A DNA stretch of 64,000 bases from NCBI RefSeq assembly GCF_003024515.2, contig NZ_PYIX02000005.1:106096-170095 (forward strand). The letters are read 5' to 3'. Below are positions 9,124 to 18,904 of the stretch, one piece after another. How positions within the stretch are numbered: the stretch's first letter is position 1; each line of letters opens with the position of its first letter. This stretch comes from Acinetobacter sichuanensis (lineage in GTDB: Bacteria; Pseudomonadota; Gammaproteobacteria; Pseudomonadales; Moraxellaceae). The translations under genes were made by a program, and so were the position numbers. The notes beneath the pieces are model-generated. The model was not told the origin of the DNA, made no database searches, and saw nothing but the letters and a program-made list of their open reading frames with translations.

Positions 9124-10050
9124 ATGTCCCATATTTCTGTATTACTCCATGAAACAGTTGATGCTTTACTCGCAAATCGTAATACGGGGATCTATGTAGA
9201 TGGGACATTTGGACGAGGTGGACACACCCGTTTATTGCTCTCAAAATTAGATGAAAATGCACGTGTTTATGCCTTTGATAAAGACCCACAAGCTTTAGAA
9301 GTTGCATATCAACTTGAAAAAGAAGATCCACGTTTTAAAATTATTCATGCCAGCTTTGCAGATTTACAACAAGAACTGAATCAACTTGATATTTATCAAG
9401 TGGATGGTGTTATGGCAGATTTAGGGGTGTCATCGCCACAGTTAGATCAAGCAGATCGTGGCTTTAGTTTTATGAAAGATGGACCCCTAGATATGCGTAT
9501 GGATAACTCTCAAGGACAAACTGCTGCTGAATGGTTGGTTGACGTTGAGGAAGAGCATTTAGCCAATATTATTTTTCAATATGGCGAAGAACGTTATAGT
9601 CGTCGTATTGCAAGAGCAATTAAAAATGCAGGTTATATTGAAACAACAGGACAATTGGCTGAAATTGTAAAAGTTGCTCATCCAAAGTGGGAAAAAAATA
9701 AACACGCTGCAACACGTACTTTTCAGGCGATTCGTATTGAAATCAATAAAGAATTAGAAGATGTACATTTATTCTTACCCCAAGCGGTAGATTTGTTAAA
9801 AGATCATGCACGTTTAGCCGTGATTAGTTTTCATTCTTTAGAAGATCGAATTATTAAGCAATTTATTCAAAAAGAATCAACATTAGCAGAAGATAATGGC
9901 TGGGGTTTACCACAAAAAGTGCAAGATACACGTAGATTGAAAAAGGTTGACCGAATTCGTGCAAGTGATGCAGAGGTGAAAGAAAATCCTCGTTCACGTA
10001 GTGCTTGGCTTCGAGTTGCAGAACGCTTAGAACATAAAGGCGCAGAATGA
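9124..10050 (+). CDS. rsmH: 16S rRNA (cytosine-1402-N4)-methyltransferase
   Basis: An S-adenosylmethionine-dependent enzyme (formerly MraW) that methylates N4 of C1402 in the P-site region of 16S rRNA. It has 308 residues. The N-terminus MSHISVLLHETVDALL and YVDGTFGRGGHTRLLL form the SAM-binding start of the fold; DLGVSSPQLDQADRGFSF and ISFHSLEDRIIKQF are family signatures. It is the first gene of the division/cell-wall cluster here; no mraZ lies upstream, unlike in E. coli. The stop overlaps the ftsL start by four bases (ATGA), which indicates translational coupling. Confidence 0.96.
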   Translation: MSHISVLLHETVDALLANRNTGIYVDGTFGRGGHTRLLLSKLDENARVYAFDKDPQALEVAYQLEKEDPRFKIIHASFADLQQELNQLDIYQVDGVMADLGVSSPQLDQADRGFSFMKDGPLDMRMDNSQGQTAAEWLVDVEEEHLANIIFQYGEERYSRRIARAIKNAGYIETTGQLAEIVKVAHPKWEKNKHAATRTFQAIRIEINKELEDVHLFLPQAVDLLKDHARLAVISFHSLEDRIIKQFIQKESTLAEDNGWGLPQKVQDTRRLKKVDRIRASDAEVKENPRSRSAWLRVAERLEHKGAE

Positions 10051-10379
10051 AAGAAGAAATTGTAGAAGAGCAAAGCCATCGACTTGCAGTTAAAAAAACG
10101 ATTCTATACACAATTTTAGTGATTGCTGTATTAGTGAGTGCATTTATGGTTGTACTGCAAGTATTTGCTTATCGTCATGATTTTCGTGAATTGAATGGTT
10201 ATATGCGTGAAAGGGAAACGATTAATGCAGAGTGGGGACGTTTGTTGATTGAACAACAAACCTTTGGTGCAACAGCACAAATTGGTACACGTGCAGTGAC
10301 TCAACTTAGAATGTATTCTCCTGCTGCTGCGCAAACCGTCGTGATTTCATTACCGTCCGAAACTGAGCAGAAGAAATAG
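10047..10379 (+). CDS. ftsL: Cell division protein FtsL
   Basis: A bitopic inner-membrane protein of 110 residues that joins FtsB and FtsQ in the divisome and helps activate FtsW-FtsI. It has a short cytoplasmic N-terminus, one membrane helix at about residues 20-42 (ILYTILVIAVLVSAFMVVLQV), then a periplasmic heptad-like coiled-coil region (FRELNGYMRERETINAEWGR). Size, topology and position between rsmH and ftsI identify it despite the low sequence conservation typical of FtsL. The start overlaps the rsmH stop. Confidence 0.9.
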   Translation: MKEEIVEEQSHRLAVKKTILYTILVIAVLVSAFMVVLQVFAYRHDFRELNGYMRERETINAEWGRLLIEQQTFGATAQIGTRAVTQLRMYSPAAAQTVVISLPSETEQKK

Positions 10380-10389
10380 GCAAGCTGTT

Positions 10390-12225
10390 ATGGTAGATAA
10401 GCAAAGCAAGCAAACACGTCAGCCGAGAAAAAAACAGCAGTCTATTTCAGCTAAGCCTTCTGTTGCTGTAGACATGTGGCGTTATTATTTGATGTGGGCT
10501 GTGGTCTTACTGTGTTTTATTATGTTGGTTGGTCGAGCTTTTTATGTGCAAGTCATTAATAAAGACTTTTTACAAAATAAAGCGAATGCCAATATTTTAA
10601 GAACAGAAAAGTTGAAGGCGATGCGTGGCGTGATCAGTGATCGTCATGGTGTGCCTTTAGCAATTAGTACGCCAATTATGAAAGTGGTGATTGATCCACG
10701 TGAGTATTTTGAGACTAAAGCGCAGTTTGAAAAAGTCACAGAAGAACTGAAAAAAACACCTGAAAGCCGTAAATTAAAACGTCAATTACCTGATGAAAAT
10801 TTAAATTTAGATGAACTTGCTGATGCAGTCGGCATTGATCGTGCTGATTTAAAGAAAAAATTGGCAGAGCGTCCGCGTTCTCGTTATTTGGTATTAAAAA
10901 AAGAAGTTCCACCACCTCAAGCTGACTTAATTACTGAGCGTAAATTTGCTGGCGTTTATTCGGAAAAAACCTATAAGCGTTATTATCCACAACCTCAACC
11001 GAATGCGCAGATTATTGGACTGACCAATAGTGAAGGCACGGGTATTGAGGGGCTAGAAATGCAGCTTAATACGCGTCTGGCAGGTGAAGATGGTGAACAA
11101 AAGATTTCCCGTGATAAACATGGTAATCGTATTACGATTCCTGAAGTGGTCAAAGAAGTTAACCCAGGTGAAAATATCACGCTGAGTATTGACTCGCGTT
11201 TACAATATATTATGTATCGTGAATTGACAGCCGTTGGTGTAGCCAATAATGCACGTTCAGCTTCTGCAATCGCAGTCGATGTAAAAACAGGTGAAATCTT
11301 AGCGATGGGCAGTTGGCCATCTTATAATCCAAATGATAAAAATGGATTAAAAAACAAAGATGCTATGCGTAACCGTGGTGCAATTGATATGTTTGAACCA
11401 GGTTCAACCATGAAGCCATTTACAGTTGCGGCAGGTTTGGAAAGTGGCAAATACACACCAAATTCTATTGTTAATACCAGCCCAGGTTCAATGCGTTTAG
11501 GCTCACATACCATTCGTGATACACACAACTATGGTTCACTGACAGTAACAGGGGTGATTATTAAGTCATCTAACGTCGGGTCAGCAAAAATTGCATTATC
11601 TTTACCGAAAGAAGCATTACCAAGTTTCTTTAGAAAGGTCGGCTTTGGTCAGCGCTCAGCAGTAAAATTCCCTGGTGAAAGTGGTGGTTTAGTATTACCG
11701 CCAAGTAAATTAAACTCTTCACAAATTGGAACTATGGCTTATGGCTATGGTCTAAATGCAACAATTTTACAGTTGGCACAAGGTTATGCCATGTTGGCAA
11801 ATCATGGTGTTGAATATCCATTGAGTTTATATAAGTTGGATGATCAACCTCAAGGCAAACAAGTGCTTGAGCCAAAAATCGCTGATGATGTGTTGTTAAT
11901 GTTAGAGCAAGTCACCATGCCTGGTGGTACAGCAAAACAAGCCAATATTCCAGGTTATCGTGTTGGCGGTAAAACAGGAACAGCACATAAATTACGTCCT
12001 GATCATCGTGGTTATTCAAATACGGAATACCGTGCTTTATTTGCAGGGGTTGCACCAATTAGCGACCCACGTTTAGCAATTATTGTCGTCGTAGAAAACC
12101 CACGTGGGCAATATTATGGTGGTCTCGTTGCAGCCCCTGTTTTTGCAAAAATTATGCAAGAGTCTTTGCGTTTATTGAACGTGCCTCTTGATAAACCTTT
12201 AGATTCTGTAAATCCATCCAAATAG
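10390..12225 (+). CDS. ftsI: Peptidoglycan D,D-transpeptidase FtsI (PBP3)
   Basis: The septal class B penicillin-binding protein that cross-links peptidoglycan at division and is a target of aztreonam, cephalosporins and sulbactam-type drugs. A cytoplasmic basic N-terminus is followed by one membrane anchor (about residues 30-52), the pedestal domain, and a transpeptidase domain with all three motifs: S339-T-M-K (acyl-enzyme serine), S393-S-N and K528-T-G-T. The length of 611 matches Acinetobacter PBP3. No obvious substitution was noticed in the three motifs. It follows ftsL by 10 bases and precedes murE by four. Confidence 0.96.
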   Translation: MVDKQSKQTRQPRKKQQSISAKPSVAVDMWRYYLMWAVVLLCFIMLVGRAFYVQVINKDFLQNKANANILRTEKLKAMRGVISDRHGVPLAISTPIMKVVIDPREYFETKAQFEKVTEELKKTPESRKLKRQLPDENLNLDELADAVGIDRADLKKKLAERPRSRYLVLKKEVPPPQADLITERKFAGVYSEKTYKRYYPQPQPNAQIIGLTNSEGTGIEGLEMQLNTRLAGEDGEQKISRDKHGNRITIPEVVKEVNPGENITLSIDSRLQYIMYRELTAVGVANNARSASAIAVDVKTGEILAMGSWPSYNPNDKNGLKNKDAMRNRGAIDMFEPGSTMKPFTVAAGLESGKYTPNSIVNTSPGSMRLGSHTIRDTHNYGSLTVTGVIIKSSNVGSAKIALSLPKEALPSFFRKVGFGQRSAVKFPGESGGLVLPPSKLNSSQIGTMAYGYGLNATILQLAQGYAMLANHGVEYPLSLYKLDDQPQGKQVLEPKIADDVLLMLEQVTMPGGTAKQANIPGYRVGGKTGTAHKLRPDHRGYSNTEYRALFAGVAPISDPRLAIIVVVENPRGQYYGGLVAAPVFAKIMQESLRLLNVPLDKPLDSVNPSK

Positions 12226-12229
12226 GTGA

Positions 12230-13720
12230 ATGATGATTCATTTCCAAGACATTAATGATGTTGAAAACCCAAAAGCTTGGATGTCTGAGCCTTTTCATGG
12301 ATTTAGTCTAGACAGCCGTGAGATTCAGCAAGGGCAAATTTTCATTGCTTTAACCAGTTATTCTCAGCCTGAAAAAACGCTCCAATTTGCACAGTCTGCT
12401 TTACAAAATGGTGCTTTGGCGGTGATCAGTGAGACTGATCTTGGGATTGAAAATGCATGGATTTGTCCTGATGTGCGTCAGCGTATGGGGCAGTGGCAAA
12501 AACAGTATTTACAAGCAACACAGCCTTTACAGACAGCGCATATTTTAGCTGTGACTGGAACCAATGGTAAAACCACAATTTCTCGTTTGGTTGCAGAATT
12601 GTTGATGTTGCAAGGCAAAAAGTGTGCCGTGATGGGAACGACAGGCAACGGCATTTTACCGAATCTTGAGGCATCTTCACACACCACACTCGATGCATTG
12701 CAAATGCAAAATTCGTTGCATCAATTTGCAAAAAATGGTGCAGAATTTGTGTCTTTGGAAGCCAGTTCACATGGTTTGGAGCAAGGGCGTTTAAATGGCT
12801 GTGAGATTGAAATTGCTGCATATAGCAATTTGAGTCGTGATCATCTTGATTATCATGGAACGCTTGAGGCTTATGCTGAAGCCAAGTCATTATTGTTTAA
12901 GTTTGCTACTTTAAAAGTGGCTGTCATCAATATGGATGATGCGCATGCAGATGTGATGCTCAATGCAGCAAGCAGTAATTTATCACATCCTAAAGTATTG
13001 ACTTATTCTACTTCTAAAGCTGCCGATTATCAGGTTTTTGGTATTAAGTACAGTCTGGAAGGGGCATCTTTTCATTTAAAGACAAGCAAAGGCGAATTTA
13101 CGGTGAATAGTCCTTTGCTTGGACATTTTAATATTGAAAATCTAGTTGCCAGTCTGATTGTGGCAGAGCAGGCAGGTTTTGATCTGAAACAGTTGATTGC
13201 AGATGTACCCAAGCTCAAAGGTGCGCCTGGACGTATGCAGGTAATTCGTGATGCAGATCGTTTGTTTGTGGTGGATTATGCACATACACCTGATGCGCTG
13301 ACACAGGTGTTAAAGACACTGAAACGTCATGTTGAAAATCAGTTATGGGCAGTGTTTGGTTGTGGCGGCGATCGTGATCGTGGCAAGCGTCCATTGATGA
13401 CCAAAGCTGCTTTGGAACAAGCCAATCCGATCATCATCACATCAGATAATCCGCGTACTGAAGATCCTGAACAAATTTTTGCAGATATGAAACGTGATGT
13501 TGACTTTAGTCAGCATGATGTTCATGAAATCCGTGATCGTCGTGAAGCGATTAAATATGCGGTAAAACATGCCCAATCAGGCGACATTGTTGTGATTGCA
13601 GGAAAAGGGCATGAAGATTATCAGGAAATTGATGGCGTACGTCATTGGTTTGATGATGTCATTGAAGTGCAGTCTGCAGTAGATATGCACCGCCATAAAA
13701 CAAATTCTCCAGTTCAGTAG
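12230..13720 (+). CDS. murE: UDP-MurNAc-tripeptide synthetase (meso-diaminopimelate-adding)
   Basis: A cytoplasmic Mur ligase that adds meso-diaminopimelate to UDP-MurNAc-L-Ala-D-Glu. It has 496 residues. The ATP-binding loop is GTNGKTTISRLV (near 110), the central-domain motif is SSHGLEQGRL, and the DNPRTEDP motif in the C-terminal domain (near 405) specifies diaminopimelate rather than lysine. Two consecutive ATGs open the gene; AGGTGA lies upstream. It is co-transcribed with ftsI and murF. Confidence 0.95.
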   Translation: MMIHFQDINDVENPKAWMSEPFHGFSLDSREIQQGQIFIALTSYSQPEKTLQFAQSALQNGALAVISETDLGIENAWICPDVRQRMGQWQKQYLQATQPLQTAHILAVTGTNGKTTISRLVAELLMLQGKKCAVMGTTGNGILPNLEASSHTTLDALQMQNSLHQFAKNGAEFVSLEASSHGLEQGRLNGCEIEIAAYSNLSRDHLDYHGTLEAYAEAKSLLFKFATLKVAVINMDDAHADVMLNAASSNLSHPKVLTYSTSKAADYQVFGIKYSLEGASFHLKTSKGEFTVNSPLLGHFNIENLVASLIVAEQAGFDLKQLIADVPKLKGAPGRMQVIRDADRLFVVDYAHTPDALTQVLKTLKRHVENQLWAVFGCGGDRDRGKRPLMTKAALEQANPIIITSDNPRTEDPEQIFADMKRDVDFSQHDVHEIRDRREAIKYAVKHAQSGDIVVIAGKGHEDYQEIDGVRHWFDDVIEVQSAVDMHRHKTNSPVQ

Positions 13721-13728
13721 GAATAGAG

Positions 13729-15138
13729 ATGCACACCTCGACCACCAGTACTGTACCTTTAGAGCCATGGTCAGCAGCTGAGCTTGCTGAAGCGACTCAA
13801 GGTTATTGGTATTTAGACAAAGCACCCCAAGGTGAAATAAAACGTATTTTGACAGATTCGCGTGATGCCGAATCAGGTGATGCATTTCTTGCGCTTAAAG
13901 GTGAGCGTTTTGATGCACACAACTTTGTGGCACAAGTAGCACAAAATGGTTGTCAGGTTGCCATTGTCAGCCAACCTGTCGAAGCCAATATTTGTCAGCT
14001 TGTGGTTACAGATACACGCTTGGCTTTGGGGCATTTAGGTGCATTTCGTCGTGCTCAGCACACACAGTTGAAAGTGATTGCATTAACGGGCAGTAGTGGT
14101 AAAACCACCACCAAAGAAATGTTGGGCAGTATTCTTTCACGTCTGGCACCGACCTTAATTACCCGTGGTAATTTGAATAATGATCTGGGTGTGCCGATGA
14201 TGCTTTTAGAGCTTCGTGCTGAGCATCAGTATGCTGTGATGGAACTCGGTGCAAGCCATCAAGGTGAAATTGATTATACCTCGAAGCTTGTGCAACCACA
14301 TGTTGCAGGTATTTTAAATATTGGTACTGCACATTTGGGCGAGTTTGGCGGTCGTGATGGTATTTGCCGTGCCAAGTCTGAAATTTATGCCCATATAGAT
14401 TTAGCAGGCACTTCAATTGTTCCTGCGCAGGATGACTTTAGCGATCACATTCGCCAAGCTGTAAAAACTGAACAGGTGCTTAGCTTTGGTCAGGGCGGTG
14501 AAGTTTTTGCAACTGATGTGCAATTACATGCTCAAGCAGCCACATTTACACTCAACACACCTCAAGGCACACGAACAGTGAATCTGCCGTTTGCAGGTGA
14601 GCATAATGTACACAATGCCGAGGCTGCGACTGCTTTTGCTTTGGCAATTGGTGTAGCTTTGGATGATATTGTTATCGGACTTGAGCAAGCACAAGGTGCA
14701 AAAGGTCGGCTAAATTTCATTCAGAAAGACAATTACTTGTTTATTGATGACACTTATAATGCTAACCCGACTTCAATGCGTGCTGCGGCTGAGGTCTTGG
14801 CACAGCAAGATGGCATCAAAGTCATGGTGATTGGAGATATTGGAGAATTAGGGGCTACGGCTGCACAACAACATTATATGTTGGGTCGTGACCTTGTTTC
14901 GGTTAAAGGAATTAACTTTGTGGTTGCAGTGGGTGAGTTTTCACCTGCAATCCAAGAGGGTGCACGTAGCACGCAATATGGTAAAAAATTGCAGGCGTTT
15001 TTAACGCAAGCGCAAGCATTACCCCTTTTAATGAGTTTAATTGAGACACATCAACCGCAGTCCATGAGTTTCCTGTTTAAAGGTTCTCGTTTTACCCACA
15101 TGGAAACGTTGATGACTGACTTGATGGAGAAAGTTTAA
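13729..15138 (+). CDS. murF: UDP-MurNAc-pentapeptide synthetase (D-Ala-D-Ala ligase)
   Basis: Adds D-alanyl-D-alanine to UDP-MurNAc-tripeptide, the last cytoplasmic amino-acid step of peptidoglycan precursor synthesis. It has 469 residues; the ATP loop is [14 protein letters not shown] (near 120), with N-terminal substrate motif [22 protein letters not shown] and [16 protein letters not shown] in the C-terminal region. The start is preceded by AGGAATAGAG. Its stop shares one base with the mraY start (TAATG). Confidence 0.95.
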   Translation: MHTSTTSTVPLEPWSAAELAEATQGYWYLDKAPQGEIKRILTDSRDAESGDAFLALKGERFDAHNFVAQVAQNGCQVAIVSQPVEANICQLVVTDTRLALGHLGAFRRAQHTQLKVIALTGSSGKTTTKEMLGSILSRLAPTLITRGNLNNDLGVPMMLLELRAEHQYAVMELGASHQGEIDYTSKLVQPHVAGILNIGTAHLGEFGGRDGICRAKSEIYAHIDLAGTSIVPAQDDFSDHIRQAVKTEQVLSFGQGGEVFATDVQLHAQAATFTLNTPQGTRTVNLPFAGEHNVHNAEAATAFALAIGVALDDIVIGLEQAQGAKGRLNFIQKDNYLFIDDTYNANPTSMRAAAEVLAQQDGIKVMVIGDIGELGATAAQQHYMLGRDLVSVKGINFVVAVGEFSPAIQEGARSTQYGKKLQAFLTQAQALPLLMSLIETHQPQSMSFLFKGSRFTHMETLMTDLMEKV

Positions 15139-16256
15139 TGCTGTTTTGGTTGTTTCAACATTTGGCAGGCTATGAGAATGCCTTTCAAGTGGTTCGGTAT
15201 TTGTCATTACGTGCCTTGCTTAGTGTCTTAACTGCACTTGCAATTGGTTGGGCTTTAGGTCCTGTGATGATCCGTAAACTACAAGCTTTAAAATATGGTC
15301 AAGCAGTCAGTTCTTTTGCACCAGAAAATCATGCGAAGAAAATGGGTACACCTACAATGGGGGGGATTTTAATCCTATTGTCCATTGGGATTAGTACTTT
15401 ACTTTGGGCAGATTTATCCAATCCTTATGTCTGGATTGTCTTGGCAGTCATGGTGATTTTTGGTGCTGTGGGTTGGGCAGATGACTGGATCAAAGTGCGT
15501 TATAAAGACAATGCTGGTCTACCTGCAAAGAAAAAGTTTTTCTGGACATCGGTAGGTTCATTAGGTGCAGGTATTGCTTTATATATCATTTCAACGCAAC
15601 AGGAAAATCCTGTACATGCAGCGAATATGTTGGATTTACTGATTCCATTCTTTAAAAACCTCAGCATTCCTTTATCATCAATTCCACTAGGTATTGGCTT
15701 CATTATTTTCACTTATTTAGTGATTAATGGTGGATCAAATGCAGTCAACCTAACCGATGGTTTAGATGGGTTAGCGATCATGCCGATCGTACTGGTTGCG
15801 GCAGGTTTGGGTGTGTTTGCTTACTTGGCAGGTGATATTCGTTTTGCCAATTATTTACATATTCCTTATGTAAAATATACCTCAGAACTTGTGATTATCT
15901 GTGCGGCAATGATTGGTGCGGGTTTGGCTTTCCTTTGGTATAACGCACATCCTGCACAGGTGTTTATGGGTGATGTTGGCGCATTATCACTCGGTGCGAT
16001 GCTTGGTACAATTGCAGTCATGGTTCGCCAAGAAATCGTATTTGCGATCATGGGCGGTGTATTTGTCGTAGAAGCAATTTCGGTATTCCTACAAATTGGT
16101 TCATTACGTATGCGTAATAAACGTGTGTTTTTAATGGCACCTTTGCATCACCATTATGAGAAAAAAGGCTGGCGTGAAACCCAAGTCGTGATCCGTTTCT
16201 GGATTATTACAATTATGCTGGTAGTTTTAGGTCTAATGACTTTAAAATTGCGTTAA
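15138..16256 (+). CDS. mraY: Phospho-N-acetylmuramoyl-pentapeptide transferase
   Basis: An integral membrane enzyme that transfers phospho-MurNAc-pentapeptide to undecaprenyl phosphate, making lipid I. It has 372 residues and about ten membrane helices. The motifs are [10 protein letters not shown] (near residue 70), the aspartate-rich [23 protein letters not shown] and the histidine cluster [13 protein letters not shown]. It is the last gene of this operon: a strong terminator follows, and murD, ftsW and murG are absent. Confidence 0.96.
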   Translation: MLFWLFQHLAGYENAFQVVRYLSLRALLSVLTALAIGWALGPVMIRKLQALKYGQAVSSFAPENHAKKMGTPTMGGILILLSIGISTLLWADLSNPYVWIVLAVMVIFGAVGWADDWIKVRYKDNAGLPAKKKFFWTSVGSLGAGIALYIISTQQENPVHAANMLDLLIPFFKNLSIPLSSIPLGIGFIIFTYLVINGGSNAVNLTDGLDGLAIMPIVLVAAGLGVFAYLAGDIRFANYLHIPYVKYTSELVIICAAMIGAGLAFLWYNAHPAQVFMGDVGALSLGAMLGTIAVMVRQEIVFAIMGGVFVVEAISVFLQIGSLRMRNKRVFLMAPLHHHYEKKGWRETQVVIRFWIITIMLVVLGLMTLKLR

Positions 16257-16275
16257 GCAAAAGTTGTTGAAGAGA

Positions 16276-16299
16276 GTCGGCATCTGCCGACTTTTTTTA
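16276..16299 (+). terminator. Terminator ending the rsmH-mraY operon
   Basis: The stem GTCGGC/GCCGAC has a four-base loop and is followed by T7. It sits 19 bases after the mraY stop. Confidence 0.9.
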
Positions 16300-16309
16300 T
16301 AGCTTTAAA

Positions 16310-17143
16310 ATGAGTTTGGAGAAGGTTTTGAAACAAATCAGGAATGTGTTGATGTGTCCCGTGTGCCGTGAAGCACTCAGCTTAACTGAACGCACATGGC
16401 GCTGTATAAATAATCATAGCTATGATGTTGCTAAACAAGGCTATGTCAATTTGCATGTGGTTCAGCATAAACACAGCAAAAATCCGGGCGATACACCTGA
16501 GTCTGTTCAAGCCCGTCGTGCATTTTTAAGTGGTGGTTTTTATGCACCACTACAACAAAGTGTCGTAAATAAGATCCGTGCTTTACGTATTGAAAACTTA
16601 CTCGATATCGGTTGTGGTGAAGGCTATTACACCGATGCGATGCAACAGGAAGTCATGCAATGTGTGGGTGTGGACATTGCCAAAAATGCAGTTCAAGTTG
16701 CAGCTAAACTCAATAAAGAAGTGGATTGGGTCGTCGGTACTGGCGCAACTTTGCCTGTATTAGATCATTCAATCGACCTATGTACCAGTTTGTTTAGCCC
16801 AATTCCACAAGAAGAAATTTTGCGTGTATTAAAACCAGAAGGCTATTTAATGGTGGTCACACCTGCACCAAATCATTTATATGCAATGCGTGAAGCGTTG
16901 TTTGATGAAGTGAATGCCCATGATCCGCATAAGTTTGTGGAACAGTTACAAGCACATTTCACTTTGGTTGAGCAACCGATTGTGGAATCTACGTTTGAGT
17001 TGGATCAGATACAATTGAAAAATTTAATTGCAATGACGCCTTATGCCTATAAAGCCAAGCCTGAAAAACGCCAAGCGCTTGAGCAGCTTGAAAAGATCAG
17101 TTTGACTGCGAGTTTTCAGGTGTATTTATTTCAGAAAAATTGA
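16310..17143 (+). CDS. rlmA: RlmA-like 23S rRNA (guanine-N1) methyltransferase
   Basis: A SAM-dependent methyltransferase of 277 residues. The N-terminus carries a zinc-finger-like CPVCREAL...WRC..NHSYD, then GYVNLHVVQHK, typical of RlmA(I)/(II), which methylate guanine in helix 35 of 23S rRNA. The SAM motif is LLDIGCGEGYYTDAM near residue 95. The FSPIPQEEILRVLKPEG segment is the usual post-SAM region. It begins just after the mraY terminator and is probably transcribed alone. The target (G745 or G748 class) is inferred from family only. Confidence 0.8.
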   Translation: MSLEKVLKQIRNVLMCPVCREALSLTERTWRCINNHSYDVAKQGYVNLHVVQHKHSKNPGDTPESVQARRAFLSGGFYAPLQQSVVNKIRALRIENLLDIGCGEGYYTDAMQQEVMQCVGVDIAKNAVQVAAKLNKEVDWVVGTGATLPVLDHSIDLCTSLFSPIPQEEILRVLKPEGYLMVVTPAPNHLYAMREALFDEVNAHDPHKFVEQLQAHFTLVEQPIVESTFELDQIQLKNLIAMTPYAYKAKPEKRQALEQLEKISLTASFQVYLFQKN

Positions 17144-17401
17144 TGTGATTTTTAAAATGTCTTAAAAGCATTGGCTTGGAAATGACAATCATCAGGTGCT
17201 TAAGTCGTCATTATTGATCAAATATTTGATGGATGCTTAAGTACCTAAAAATAATAACAAGATACATCACATAAATACGTTTCTAATGGTTGCTGTTATT
17301 CCCTTCAAGTAGGGCGTAATAATTTATATGAAGATTTTGATAAATTATCTAAAAAAGTATTAGGTTTTGATAAAATCATCGAAAATTATTTTGGATTTTG
17401 T
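17144..17401. other. Intergenic region with a small palindrome
   Basis: About 260 bases. A 14-base perfect palindrome (ATCAAATATTTGAT, 17217-17230) is bracketed by two copies of TGCTTAAGT at 17197-17205 and 17234-17242. It may be regulatory for the next gene; nothing else was recognised. Confidence 0.35.
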
Positions 17402-17881
17402 ATGTCTAACTTGACTTGCCCCTGTGGTTCACCTCTATATAGCGAATGCTGTCAGCCTTTACATCTAGGACAGAAAAAAGCCGAAAGTGCAGAACAACTC
17501 ATGCGTTCACGCTATAGTGCATTTGCAACACAAGAGATTGATTACATTGTCAAAACCACTGCATTGGGGCAACAACAAGCTTTAGATGTCAATGCTATTG
17601 CAGAGTGGAGCAAAGCCAATACGTGGTTAAAACTGGACGTGCTGCAAGCCAAAGAAAAACTGGGTAAAAACCATGCCCAAGTTGAGTTTAAAGCACATTA
17701 TGCAGATGCCAATGATCAAGCTCACAAAGAGCAAATTCACCATGAAGTTTCACATTTTGTTAAGCATGATGGTGCTTGGTATTTCCTTGATCCAACTACA
17801 GATCAGCAGATCACCATGAAACAGCCATGTATTTGTGGTTCAGCTAAAAAATTTAAGCAATGTTGCGCTGAATTTTTATAA
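17402..17881 (+). CDS. ychJ: YchJ-family protein with SEC-C motifs
   Basis: A small cytoplasmic protein of 159 residues with a zinc-binding SEC-C motif at each end (CPCGSPLYSECCQPLH at 6-21 and CICGSAKKFKQCC near 143-155) around an NTF2-like core containing AEQLMRSRYSAFA. This is the layout of the YchJ/UPF0225 family, whose biochemical role is not settled. SEC-C motifs resemble the SecA C-terminal metal site. It is a single gene followed 60 bases later by the TRIC-type gene. Confidence 0.82.
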   Translation: MSNLTCPCGSPLYSECCQPLHLGQKKAESAEQLMRSRYSAFATQEIDYIVKTTALGQQQALDVNAIAEWSKANTWLKLDVLQAKEKLGKNHAQVEFKAHYADANDQAHKEQIHHEVSHFVKHDGAWYFLDPTTDQQITMKQPCICGSAKKFKQCCAEFL

Positions 17882-17941
17882 CTTTTCATGCAATTTACCT
17901 TAGAATAGCGCGCATCGATAACCCTCAGTGGAAGAAGGGCA

Positions 17942-18589
17942 ATGTTGCTGTTAGTCATCTATATTATTGCAATTACGGCTGAAGCTATGACAGGTGCACT
18001 GTCGGCAGGTCGACGTAGTATGGACTGGTTTGGTGTGGTGCTGATCGCCTGCGTAACCGCTTTGGGTGGGGGTTCAGTGCGAGATGTACTGTTAGGGCAC
18101 TATCCATTGACATGGGTCAAGCATCCTGAATATTTGGTGCTCACCTGTTGTGCAGCCTTTGTTACAATTCTGATCGCAAAATGGATGAAACATTTACATT
18201 CCATTTTCCTGTTGCTGGATGCATTGGGATTGATTGGCTTTACCATTATTGGCTGTCAAATCGCTTTAGATATGGGACACGGATTTGTGGTGTCTGCGGT
18301 TGCAGGCGTGTTGACAGGAGTTTCGGGCGGTATTTTGCGTGATATTCTGTGTAATGACGTACCGTTAGTATTCCGCCGTGAACTTTATGCCTCGATTTCT
18401 TTTGTTGCGGTGATCTTCTATTGGTTCTGTATGGATGTCGGTTTGTCATTGGAAGTGACTGTGATTTCGACTTTGGTTTTTGGTTTTTCACTACGCTGTA
18501 TTGCGATTTATTTTGGTTTGGAAATGCCGAAATTTATCTATAAAGATGATGATGAACAATCTGCCTCTTCCAAAGATGAAACTGTTTAA
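17942..18589 (+). CDS. TRIC-family (YadS/YicG-like) membrane channel
   Basis: An inner-membrane protein of 215 residues with about seven hydrophobic segments. It contains two internally related halves with glycine-rich motifs GGGSVRDVLLGHYPLTW and GVSGGILRDILCNDVPLVF, the signature of the UPF0126 family now grouped with trimeric intracellular cation channels. The family repeat GGxxRD is visible in both halves. The start has GAAGAAGGG upstream. A physiological role (potassium or amino-acid-linked ion flux) is inferred from the family, not shown here. Confidence 0.82.
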   Translation: MLLLVIYIIAITAEAMTGALSAGRRSMDWFGVVLIACVTALGGGSVRDVLLGHYPLTWVKHPEYLVLTCCAAFVTILIAKWMKHLHSIFLLLDALGLIGFTIIGCQIALDMGHGFVVSAVAGVLTGVSGGILRDILCNDVPLVFRRELYASISFVAVIFYWFCMDVGLSLEVTVISTLVFGFSLRCIAIYFGLEMPKFIYKDDDEQSASSKDETV

Positions 18590-18904
18590 AAGCTTTAATT
18601 TTTAAATAAATATTTGAATTATATGTTTTTTGGTTGAGATTTCCAGACAATATTTGATTTGTTTTGGAAGTTCCCTCTCTTTTTAAAGGAGAGGGCTAGG
18701 GAGAGGTTCTTTGAATGATTTTCCTCATCCTCTTGCGGAGTATACTCCTCACCCTAAAGGGACAAGGAATTCCTTTTTTCAAAATAAATATTGTTCTAAA
18801 ATGGTCAATGAATAAAAGATTTCCAATGAATACAATTTAAATCCTGTTGTGAAAGCAGTATCTCCAACGTTCACCGACACAGATCATTCATGTAGAGCAC
18901 TCTT
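18590..18904. other. Intergenic region carrying a repeat-like element
   Basis: About 315 bases between the TRIC-type gene and the niaP-like gene. The middle is occupied by the palindromic element at 18670-18773. The remainder is AT-rich, without a recognised signal. Confidence 0.5.
18670..18773. repeat. Intergenic CT/GA-rich palindromic repeat element
   Basis: It opens with TTCCCTCTCT, a short T/A loop, GGAGAGGG and then CTAGGGAGAGG, and continues with CCTCATCCTCTTGCGGAG and ACTCCTCACCCTAAAGGG. The first arm folds as CCCTCTC/GAGAGGG. The base composition (CT/GA blocks) is unlike the flanking AT-rich DNA. Elements with this CCCTCTCC...GGAGAGGG wording are familiar between genes in Acinetobacter genomes. 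No transposase or target duplication is visible. Confidence 0.5.
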
